A stretch of 64,000 nucleotides of DNA from Pempheris klunzingeri (lineage: Eukaryota; Chordata; Actinopteri; Acropomatiformes; Pempheridae): positions 4,775,874 to 4,839,873 of the forward strand of contig NC_092014.1 of assembly GCF_042242105.1 (NCBI RefSeq), read 5' to 3'. The notes under the pieces were generated by a model. The model was not told the origin of the DNA and searched no databases. It saw only the letters and a program-made list of their open reading frames with translations. Each line of letters opens with the position of its first letter. Within the stretch, counting starts at the first letter, position 1. A program made the position numbers and the translations under genes. Below, piece by piece: positions 12,362 to 22,900 of this stretch.

Positions 12362-12665
12362 AAGGAATAGTTTGACATTTTGGGAAATTTGTTAATTAGC
12401 TTTTTTGCTGAAAATTAATTGAGAAGATCGATACCATCTACATCTGCATGCTAGCTATGAAGCTATAGCAGGTGGTTATCGTATCTAAGCATAAAGACTG
12501 GGGTCAGCTGGCTTTAATAAACAAGACATAATGTGTAAATTACTTGACATGTTTTTTTAAAACAGGCTGACTGTTTTCCCTGTTTCTTGTCTTCATGCTA
12601 AGCTAAGCTAACCAATCTTTTCAACTTTCACAAAGAAAGCAAAGGACAAGTATGACCAGGATGTA
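12362..12665 (+). repeat. Dispersed teleost repeat (AATAGTTTGACA family)
   Basis: The best copy in the window. It starts AAAGGAATAGTTTGACATTT and contains TGAGAAGATCGATACCATCT, TAAGCATAAAGACTGG and a second GCTAAGCTAAGCTAACC block. It lies just beyond the mpst stop and would be in its 3' UTR if the transcript reaches 12190. Confidence 0.7.
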
Positions 12666-12777
12666 TTTCCCAAAATATCAACAATTCCTGTCAACATCAT
12701 TCTTCTTTTCTTGTCATCCAGCATCAGTGTGATCAAGTCCTAACCAATCACCCATGACTCCTTCCATCCTTGACCAA

Positions 12778-15700
12778 TCACAAATGTTTTCCTCGTCCTT
12801 CAGATATGACATGCTCGGGCACGGCGCGGGTGTACCACTCTGACCACCCGCCGTCATACACCGACACCCCCGGGTGCCCGCACTCATGGGCCGCCAGCGC
12901 CACGTGGCACGCAGTCACGGCTGAGCCACACAAGACACAAATAGGGCGGCTGAGGTCCACGCCGGCCCGGCCGAACAGAGCCTGGAGCTGCTCCCTGGGC
13001 AGGAACTGACCCGACTGGGACAGGAAGGAGTGGAAGGGCACGCTGATGGAGCCGGGGATATGGCCTGGCTCTGTGTCTGTCGGTCAGAAACAGAGGGCAG
13101 AAAGAGAGTGAGATATGTGTAGTCTTTTTTATGATTTACACCACTTATTGGTAGTTTCAGGTCATTGCCAATTTACAGAAGCGGGACAGATTAATACCAA
13201 CTAGTACACTAAAACAGTCCCACACCACACTGGATTTCAAAAAAGCTCATGACATTCAGGATTTGCAGAGACTTTCAGAGGTGGAGATTCAACTTCACAA
13301 CACGAGACCTTGTTTTGTAGTGCTGCAAACACAACATGGACATATTATTACTTTGTCTGCTGTTTGGTGCTGAGCAGGTAGCCACACAGGTTTTTCAACT
13401 TGAGTATAAGTGTCTCTAGTCTCCCTCTTCCACTGACAATGCAAACATAAATTGCAGCTGTGAGCGCTGCATGCATCAGGCAGAGTAAGAGGTCAGAGGG
13501 CACAAGAAGTGTTACATCATTCCAGTTGCACCCTACTATAAACTAGTCAGCAGAATTTAACCACTGTAGTAAGATTTGTGAAAATAAAAACAGACCAGAT
13601 AAAGTTAGTGGGCCATGATGTGATTATATACACACTACTCACAAAAAGTTAGGGATATTCGGCTTTCAGGTGAAATTTCAGGATGAACCTAAAATGCACT
13701 CTGTGCATTCAAAGGTTTAGAGAAGGTCACATTAAGTTCACCTGGAAAGGTTAGAATGCATTTTAGGTTCATCCTGAAATTTCACCTGAAAGCCGAATAT
13801 CCCTAACTTTTTGTGAGTAGTGTATATAAGAGTGGACAATTTCTAAATTATCATTCACTCCACCTCCTACTGTCCTTCTGCTGTGTGTGTGTGTGTGTGT
13901 GTGTGAGCATATGGGTCAGGGACTGTTGATAATGCATGGTTATGCGAGCACGTCCTGTATGTTCGCTCTCCTGCGTTTGTGTTGTTGACTGATCTACGCC
14001 CAGCTGCCTGCCTGTGTGTTTGTCCAGGGTAAACTCTGCAAAAAGCCTACGTACAAGGAAGCCAGTGGACCATTTGGTTTTTCCACTGCATGCCTGTGCC
14101 ATGTTGAACACTTACTGTCGCACATTGTGAACAAGGGATTAATCAAATAATTTAGAAGTAGAAATGTGACCTGAGTACAGCGACACTCAGAGAACATGAA
14201 CCAGTAAGTGCAGCGCACACAGCCATTTAACAATGACCACGATATAATAACAGTTATTAGCCATTATTGCTCTGACTAATTTGTGTTTGGTAAATGCCAG
14301 TTAGTGAGAATTTACAGTAGTTCATGTGTAACTCATCACAATATGTAAATATTGTATTGTAAAAAAAAACAACACACTCTATTGAACTCTGATCTTTTCA
14401 CATGTAGTCGTGCATTCAATTGCCACGGTACCAAATTTCCTCCTTAATATTTTAATATTGACGTGACAAGCTGTTCTCCAGCACTCGTGGCCTGATAGTC
14501 CACCAGGTTTCCTTTAAATCAAAGGACAAACACGCTGATTTACTATCAACACCTTCAGGAATTTGGCTGCTGTTGTGTGTCAGTGCGACATCATCACATG
14601 ACTGACAGACAGCTGATCCGTCTGATCAGTGAATGAAGACACATTACTTGATTAATGCAATCAAACGGGCTGTGGATTCATTCTTCTCGGGACAGCACTC
14701 ACTCTTCTGTGTTTGGTTCAACACAGGCAAGTTAGGGTTATAAATTCATGTGGTACAAATATTTTCTTAAAGGAAGTGAGAAAACTCTGACTGACATAAT
14801 ATGTTACTCGAAGGAATTCATTGAAAGGAAAAAGATGAAACAACTTCCTAAACAAAATGACTTATTTGACTCATGCCTGTTACCTCATAGCAGAAGGTGC
14901 AGTATGTGAGTATTTTAGGAAAATGACCAAGATTGTATGAATCAAACCTCAAACTATGACATAATCAAGTGTCATGCTTCCCAACACTGATAGAAGCTCA
15001 TCTTATCGTCATCATCATCATCACTCATCTGGGTTGAGGCCCCACTTGCAGAAACAAGAAAACCAGCAACTTATTATGTGAAATTCTTTTTACTATCTTG
15101 AAGATTAGAAAGAATACTTCAAGGCAGTGTATGTTACTTATTTTATGAGCATTTTTTTTGTTGAAATTCTCATACCAGCCCGACAGTAATCAATAAATCA
15201 AATAATCAAACAATAAATCAGTAAGTTTTATAATAATTTATCATTAAATGAATGAAGGATGAGTTAGGTAGTGTCTGTTAGAACAAGCAAAAGGTCACTT
15301 AAGGTGACCATAGGATGTCATCTATTGTCTAAACAACACTCCCGTGTGTTGACACCATCATTTATAAATAGCTGCACCATTGCTGTCAGTGTGGATCATC
15401 ATCATCATCATCATCATCAGTGAGTGATCAAGTCTTGACTGCTGACTAGACTACTCACTGTCTCTGGGTTCAGGGTCCAGTCCTTTGAACCTGCCTGTGG
15501 GCCTCGCGTCCACCACCTGGAACCGTTTGGTGTCCAGGTTGTCCAGGATATCCTCATAGGTTTTGATCCAGGAGCGGTTCATGGAGGCCTTAAACTCGGT
15601 CGGTGTCGGTCTGACGTGCCGGTCGCTCACCGGTAGACCCTCCTGCTTCCAGTTTCCGAGCCCCCCGTTGAGCAGCGACACCCCGGTGTGCCCAAACACC

Positions 15701-16038
15701 CGGAACATCCACCACACGCGGGGCGCAGAGAACGCGCCGAACTCGCTGGCGTCGTACACCACGACGTGCGTGTCGTTTTCTATCCCCAAATTTCCCACAT
15801 AATCTGCAAAAATCTTCTCCGACGGCAGCATATGATCCAGGGGGGAGGTTTTATCACAGCACTGGTCTATGTCAAAGAAAGCCGCACCTGGGATGTGCCT
15901 CTTCTTAAACTCGCTCTTGGCGTTGCGCCGCAGTTTGGGTAAATACCAAGAAGTGTCCAAGATGCGCATTTTCCCCTGAGCCTTCACAGCCTCCGCAAGC
16001 CACTTGGAGGTGATCATAGCTCTCGCCTGAAGCGCCAT
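12778..16038 (-). CDS. mpst: 3-mercaptopyruvate sulfurtransferase
   Basis: Moves sulfur from 3-mercaptopyruvate to a catalytic cysteine and on to thiols or thioredoxin, a source of H2S and persulfides in cytosol and mitochondria. Two coding exons, 16038-15459 and 13076-12778, join in phase 1 to give 292 residues (human 297). The first rhodanese domain shows DASEFGAFSAPRVWWMFRVF and LLNGGLGNW; the second carries the active loop C243-G-S-A-V-T248. The loop start CGS (not CRKG) and the end EHVISEGRGK separate MPST from thiosulfate sulfurtransferase (TST). The substrate arginines around VDARPTGRFKG are kept. The fourth loop residue is Ala where human MPST has Gly. The ATG at 16038 starts MALQARAMITSKW; Met8 is a possible alternative start. 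A palindromic MITE sits in the intron. Confidence 0.93.
13633..13822. mobile_element. Palindromic Tc1/mariner-type MITE in the mpst intron
   Basis: Both ends read CACTACTCACAAAAAGTTAG in opposite directions and pair for about 65 bases. TA follows the right end, and CA stands where TA would be on the left. The middle (GGTCACATTAAGTTCACCTG) is the reverse complement of the left subterminal part of the larger element at 39870-40570. The element is therefore two copies of one arm facing each other, with a short asymmetric centre. Confidence 0.85.
13879..13904. repeat. (TG)n microsatellite
   Basis: About 12 perfect TG units in the mpst intron, some 55 bases from the MITE. Confidence 0.85.
15394..15419. 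repeat. (ATC)n trinucleotide repeat
   Basis: Eight or nine ATC units in the mpst intron, about 40 bases beyond the exon 1 donor on the minus strand. Confidence 0.8.
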
Positions 16039-16890
16039 GGTTAATTCTGGAGCGGCAGCTATGACACAAAGTTTACTGCACCTTTACTAGATCGACTTAA
16101 TCCTGTGCCAAAGGTTGAGGGTAACAACCAGCACGCCCCCCCCCCCCAGCTCACAGAGTAACAGCTGGAAGTGAATGGAGGCGGTGGCTCTGTTACACTA
16201 ATGTGATTACTATGTAACGACAAGCTACTGGGATACTGAAGTCTGCAAACTGCAGTGGGTAACAGACAGGCCTCCTCTCATCTCTCTGAGACCACGTCTG
16301 CTTTGGCCCACTAAGGGTGGAGACAGCAAAATATGTGTTTGTTAAGGAAAAGTATTATTTAGCCAAGTCAGGTTTTAATAATTTGCAGTCCCCTCCTCTT
16401 GCAGGTGGTTTTATATATATATTTATGTCTAACTATTTTTTTTACTGTAAGCCTACATAAATGCTTTTAGCCCCTTGGTTGATATAGCAGCATATTCTAG
16501 TGTCGAGAAGGGAAATTACATAATGAAATTTGCTGTTTGTAGCTCTTTAAGTTTTTCTTTTGTTGCTTAAACTTTTGTTAAAATGCCAAAATCAATTTAT
16601 TTCTAAATCATTATTAATGCCATTATTATTAGTTGTATTTGTAGCAGTTAAAACCACATAGTTAAAACATAATTCGCTTGTCACAGGAGCTAGAAACTCC
16701 CAGGGGGAACTTTACACATCTTGGACCTGTTTCCAGCCGGTTGCTTTGAAACGGTGCACAAGAGCAGCTCACCGGATGTTGATTGTGTCACACGTTGCTA
16801 CCCGGAGTTGAACGTAAATTTTCACGAGTGCGGCTTTAATGGTCATTTCGACAAAACCCCCACATTAAAACCCAACTTTATTGAATCAGG
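16039..16890. promoter_or_regulatory. Shared upstream region of mpst and rps19bp1
   Basis: The two start codons point away from each other across 852 bases. The mpst side holds a C13-14 run (16136-16149) and GC-rich sequence; the rps19bp1 side has CCGGTTGCTTTGAAACGG-type sequence near 16735-16755. A few hundred bases in the middle are AT-rich. No TATA box is obvious on either side. Co-regulation is an inference from the layout. Confidence 0.4.
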
Positions 16891-19041
16891 ATGTCGGCGT
16901 CGTTGATCAGGAGAGGACTGGAGCTGCTGAGCGACGATATTCAAGGTCAGTTTAGCATTTTAGCTCGTTAGCCAAACTACAGTTGGCTAACGTTAGCTTT
17001 GGAGGTGAGTGCTTTCTTTTAGTTTGGTAACATCAGGTGTAGCTGCTGGTGAATTGGGTCAGTTATTATTATCTCTCGTTGTGATTAATCGTGTCATTTA
17101 AAACGAAGACTATTACCTCCAAATGTTACAGGTTAAAAGCTTCAGGAGAGGCTTCTCTCAGCCGTTTTACTTCTGCAAATAAGTCCAAGTAGTTTTGAGA
17201 CAGAAAAACAGTTAATGAAGTGCGTGTGCACGTGGTTGACCACAGGCTGTAGTAAATATAACACACACACATGCAAGAAATGTTCTCACAATGTTACACA
17301 CAGCTCCAACAACAGTTTTCAGGTACATAGAAATTAATGCAGCTTAAAAAAAAAAGGGCAACAAAGCTGGAAACAGACAGGTAAACACAAACCTTGTGTA
17401 CATAGAAGCAGGTGGGAGGAAAGAAATATATACATCTAAACAGCAACTATGAACATATAGTGTCTAAATACTAATCAAAGTGTTTCTGTAAGTGAATAAG
17501 AATGAGAGGCTGCAGAGTGCAAAGATTACTGGAATAAATATTGACTGGGTGATAATAATTCAATTGTAATTACTTTATATACATTAAGTGGGTGTTTATG
17601 TACATTATACACTTTGTTTCAATTTCTATTAACAGTAATAATCATGATATGCACAATTTATAAAAAAAGCACAGTGTGTTGGATGAGTATTGTAAAGTAT
17701 ACCATATCAAACTATATTAAAATCATTACAAGTATTAGTGCATCGGCCAGTATGTTATCCACACACACACAGGATTGTATTGCCTTGTCATCTATGTGAA
17801 TCTGATTTTCTGCCCATCTCTATGTCGTGTGCACCGTACCAGATGCCAGCAAAGTGAAGAGGGGGAAGAAGAAGAAGCAGCAGCAGACCCCCAGCTCGGC
17901 CATGGTGATGGACCTGGTGAGCACAAAGCGGCAGGGAGTCACCAAGCAGGTGAAGCGGTTGCAAGGTCGCCTTGGTCCCGGCAAGAGCAAAGCTACGGTC
18001 AAAGACAAGAGGATCAAGTCTGCAGTGGGTCAGTCTGCTCGTAGTTCTGCACGGCCTCAGTGTTTACATGTGTTCTTTCAGCCCAGTTTGTGAATTTTAT
18101 TTCTGAATTGTGAGCTAGTTTAATGGGATATTGTCCATACTGTCAAAGGAGACCAGTGGTAACCTGTGTTCTTTAAAGTGTAGTAAAGTATAATATCATT
18201 TGACTGATTATCTTAAAAGTATTGATAGTCGATGCAACTGCAGACTCAGTCACCATCTGATGTTTGTTTTCCACTACAGCAACTGTTCTGTGTTTTTTGC
18301 TCTAACCTTCCTCTGCTTCTTTGGTGCTCATTGTAGAGGAGTTTAGAAAGAAGCAGGGGAAGAGCCATATGAGTGCTAACCTCAAGTACTTCATGGAAAC
18401 TGGCTGCAAAGCAACATCTTCTGATACCTTGAAGGTAAGAAAGGCAGAGATCTGTCAGCTGTTACTAGGGCCGTAACGATAGCAGAGACACAGGGTACAA
18501 TATCACCATGATAAAAGTTTTATATATATGTATGACTTCTAAATGTAGCATTTAAGGCCCTCAAATACGGTCATATTGTCAATAAGAATAAAGAAATAGA
18601 GAATGCAATAAACTCAAATGTCAGTTATGCTCCATGTAAGGATCGTCTGCTCTCTTGTTAGCCAAATATTGCAAAGACTTTTTAATTTTCAATCGCAATA
18701 CATTCAGAAATCAGAATTTTTACTTAAGTGGTCTTGAAAAGCTTGTCAGTTGATCAAATGTCTTAAACTACAGAAAAATGATCACATGTGTTTCATATTT
18801 TTATTAGCTGATCATGTGGATTGTCTTTACTTTTACTTCTTTCTGCTGTCTGTCATCTGAGTTCATCATACAGTGTTGACTTGCTTTCTGTCTCATTTAG
18901 ATCCTGAACCACAACACAGGGAGGCAGTCCAGGGATCGCCCAGATCGACCTGCCAAGAAGGCCAAGGAGCCGCAGTCCTTGTTCACAGAGGAGGAGTTCC
19001 AGGAGTTCCAGAAGGAGTATTTCGGCAAGACTGTCGAGTAG
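16891..19041 (+). CDS. rps19bp1: Ribosomal protein S19-binding protein 1 (AROS)
   Basis: Small, very basic nucleolar protein that binds RPS19 and is reported to activate SIRT1. Four exons, 16891-16945, 17843-18028, 18337-18434 and 18901-19041, join in phases 1, 1 and 0 to give 159 residues. The start MSASLIRRGLELLSDD matches human MSAALLRRGLELL. A Lys-rich stretch (RGKKKKQQQ) fits nucleolar targeting. The middle SAVGQSARSS-like reading is not used, because splicing joins KSAV to EEFRKKQGKSHMSANLKYF (human RVNLKFL). The C-terminus LFTEEEFQEFQKEYFGKTVE matches human VFTEEDFQKFQQEYFGS. A poly(A) signal AATAAA lies at 19540-19545. In human the gene neighbours ATF4, as here with apol between. Confidence 0.94.
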
Positions 19042-19929
19042 AAGAAATAAAACGCGCCCGAACCACAAACGCACTACGGCCACAGTGGAAACACCGGGGC
19101 TGCATTTTGTGGATCAAAGTGGATTTCTGGACCAGATGATGTTCCGGAAGTTGGTTCCACTTCACATGACTCAGCAAGGGAATGAGAAAACTTTGAGGAG
19201 AAACATTTGAGTCTGTGCTCGTGTTGTGACTGCAGACACTTGCTGTTGCATACAGGCAGCATGTGATGATGAGCGCAGTGATTTCCTGGCAAAATATGTC
19301 CATTCAGAAAATATTGCAGCTTGAACTTCACTACATCATTAGATAACATTTCTATCTCAACAGTTCTAGATAACTTCTCATCTGCAGATGAGATAAAGTG
19401 CAGCTTATTCAAAATGGTCTGTACCTAATATTGTATTGAAACCGCTCACATTGTTGTTTTACACCCACTTTGATTTGCTTCATTTTCACATGTTGAACAT
19501 AAAACTTTCATTAAATCTGTCAAGAAAAGATTCAGGCACAATAAAAGTTTTTTTGATGGAGTAGGTTACCATGATCACAGCTTACTAATTTCAGAAAAAC
19601 AGGTTTAACTATTAAGGCATCCAGACACATAAAGACAGAAGAATAGTTTTAGGCGCTGAAGTTGCTGTTTGCAATAATGAAAAGCTGCACGTTCACTGTG
19701 TGACTGCATACTGTGTGGCCATCAGCTTTGTCATCTACTGGGCGTGGAGACAAAATCTTTCATTCCAACAATAGCTTAACTTTCGCTTGTGTAAATGAAA
19801 AGAATGCGAAAGTCGTAAGATGTCAATCATTTTCACATCTAACCTGTTCAGATTGTGGGATCACATTACATAACACCGTGGTGAAAGTCGAGTGATTGCA
19901 GATTCAAATACGGCAGAGAACATTACACA
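19042..19929 (+). other. rps19bp1 3' UTR and apol upstream region
   Basis: The first 500 bases are likely the rps19bp1 3' UTR, ending after AATAAA at 19540. The rest would hold the apol promoter. No TATA or CpG-rich block is clear. Confidence 0.55.
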
Positions 19930-22900
19930 ATGTCGCGGGTAAGAAATAAGATAATTCATTGATTAATTTATGAGATTGTGTGTAAGATAATTTCTAAGGG
20001 ATTCTGGAAGTATTTATGTATTAAGTATTGAGCTGCAACAGGACGTTGTTTTATAAGTTACTGTTGAATAGCTGAAATGTCATTTTTTCGGGGCAGTGAT
20101 CACCTATATATTGTATTTGCCGCGCTGGCAGAAGATTCTGAGATAAATATCTCAAATTCACGACACATAAAGCCAAAATGATCTGCATTGCTTGATGCTG
20201 CTAGTGATGAGTGAGAAAATGCATTTTGTGATTTAGGTCATCTAATGTCTCTAAACTCTATTCATAATTCTATCTACATGTCTTTTTATTATCTAAATCT
20301 ATTTTCGTAACAGCCCATGTCACCCCTTTTCTCAGTTTACTCTTCAAACGTGCACGTACAGGTGTGATTCTTTTTGACATCACAACTAGTTTGGAGCAAA
20401 TGTCCGAAATGCAACTAACAAGTGTGATGTAGTAACTTGAAGCCTCCACTACTTATACCCAGAGAATGCATTTTTCAGTGAGGTGGGAGACGATGTATCG
20501 TATCCATACAGTACTTAAGGGTTTTTGTTCAGAACAAAAGTGAAACCAGCAAACACGAGTGTGCCAACAACAACAACAGCAGCGATCAGTCTTGTTTAGC
20601 GTGTTTGGTACGGCTTGAATTCAACGTCGGCAGCCGGCGTCCACCTTCATAAATACTGTGTGCAGATTGAGAATGCTGATTAGCATAAGAATCTTCAAAG
20701 TTGTTCCTTTGAAATGTTTTTCTTCTCATATGAATTCTTTTGGAGGGTTGGCTCGATCACAGCCCTGATAGGGTCAACTTTATAAAATTAAAATATAACA
20801 AAATAAGGAGAGAGTGATTACTTTCCTAATGAAGTCCTATGATTGGTTGAACGTTTGGTAGTTTTCACAGAGTGTGTCATCAGATCCTCTAAACAGCTTC
20901 AGTGTTTAAATGTGCTCGGCTGAGTGACGGCCCCTCTCTTCCTGCAGCCAGTCCCCTTGCCGAGAACAAAGGTTTTCTATCCAGACAAATTTGAGGAGGA
21001 CGAGCCGATAAAATGCATCTCCACTCCCAAATCTCCAACAAAACCTCCAGAGGTTGGTGCTCGGTAATCTGCACATTCAACAATGTTTTGTTTTTATTCT
21101 TCTCAAATTCTGTTATTGTTTTGTTATTTATCTGAATTTCCTTGTCAGGATATTAGGATATTTAGTATCAGTATTTTGATATATTTAATCTTGACCACAA
21201 ATTCATAATTCCAACTCTTTTTATATAATTAACTGTGTGTTGTTTCGCCTCTGCTCCTGACGTACACACCCGACATAAATACACGATTCAATCCAAACTT
21301 CATGAGGCATAATTCAAAGCAGATACGAAGATGATGAAGATTTAATGAAGGGCTTTTCTTTCCATTCCAACTCAGGGAAGTTCAGTCCGCTCAGCTCCTC
21401 CACCAGTGGCACCAAAGAAGTGGACCGTTAAAAAGAGTCCAGGAGGTGCTGACTCTGTAAATGGCACTCTGCAGATAGTAATGGTAATACCCTTTAAAGT
21501 TTTATTTTAGGGATGTGTGCTACTTGTGTGGTAAAAGAAGTTAAAGTTAGTGAAGAACTTCTGATCATCTGATTCTGTGGCAGCCATTACCAAAGGTTCC
21601 TCTATATTTATTAGTGGTGAGCTAAAAACATTTCAGGGATTTTTGGGGAATCCCAATTTAGAGAAATTTGGGGAATCACTTGACTAATGTAAGCACAGCA
21701 AGTTTAAAGGATTAACACTGTTACATAAACCAGTAAATACAGAGAAAAGCACAAGTCTTTAATCACACTATGGAATTATTCTCTGTTAAAACACTGACGT
21801 GTCAAATTAAGTAAATATGAAATATTTGCTGAATCAGAAGATGACTCAGAAGACTGTCTCTACCTTGTGAGATAACTGATAGCAGAACATGTTAACATGT
21901 TATTTGTACACTCACTTAATGAAACTGTCGCTCATTTTCTCAGGTGGTGGACAAACCATTAGTTAACAATGACTGTGAGGCTCAACCTCCTCCGCTGCCT
22001 CCAAAAACTCCTAAAAAACAGACTGACAGCAAAAACAAAATCCTGGTAACTATTTTACAATCATTTCAATTTTTTCGCTAAACTAACATCAAGACAGTCC
22101 AACTACTGTCTGTATAGCTGATCTTAACCTCTCATCTTCCACCAGGATGCCGACTCTTTGCTGGATTGGTGGAAGGGGGCCACGCGTAAGTCAGACAAGC
22201 AGTTTGAAAAGATTTTTGTTTTCCTGTTTTTAGTGTGTTCAGTAACTTGAACTACAGTTTTATGAATCCACAGCCTGGAGTTCTCTGTGCAGTGACCACA
22301 AAAACGGAGGGGATGCCGAAAAAAAGTGAGAATATTAATACACTGCTCACATTTCTACAGATGAGGCACATCTTTGAGCTTTGAGCTAAATGCCAACACG
22401 CTCTAAATGACAGCGCTAACACTCTTTATGTTTAGCAGGTATAACATTCACGGTGGGAAGAGCAACACCCCTATTAGATTTCATCGCCATTCATCCAATA
22501 CTTGTTGAGATATTTCATGAAAAAAAAATCAGATGTCACAGATGTCAACCTTATGGAGACACTAGAGCAAAACTCAAGGGAATCATCAAGTGTGCATCCT
22601 CTGGGAACCATGAATGTCTGTTCAAACTTTTGGGCTAATCCATCACCAAGCTTATATATTTCAGTGGTGGATCAAATATTTAGGGTTACAGTGTGATTAA
22701 ACTCACTTGGTCTTCAATAGGAGCCAGTTTTCTAAATCTCTATGTGCTGTTTTAGGCTGTTTAAAAGCAACACCACCGTAGTTTGATGAAGCCTGATGAA
22801 TGTTGCATCTCGTCACTCTAACTAAAGCTCTGGAAAAATGTTGTCGTGCTAAATTCCAGGATTATAAAAGTTAAGGCCAAACAGCTCTACAAAGCTGTCC

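Noticed and set aside
12778-16038. Thiosulfate sulfurtransferase (tst)
   Set aside because: The active loop begins CGS rather than CRK and the C-terminus ISEGRGK is that of MPST.
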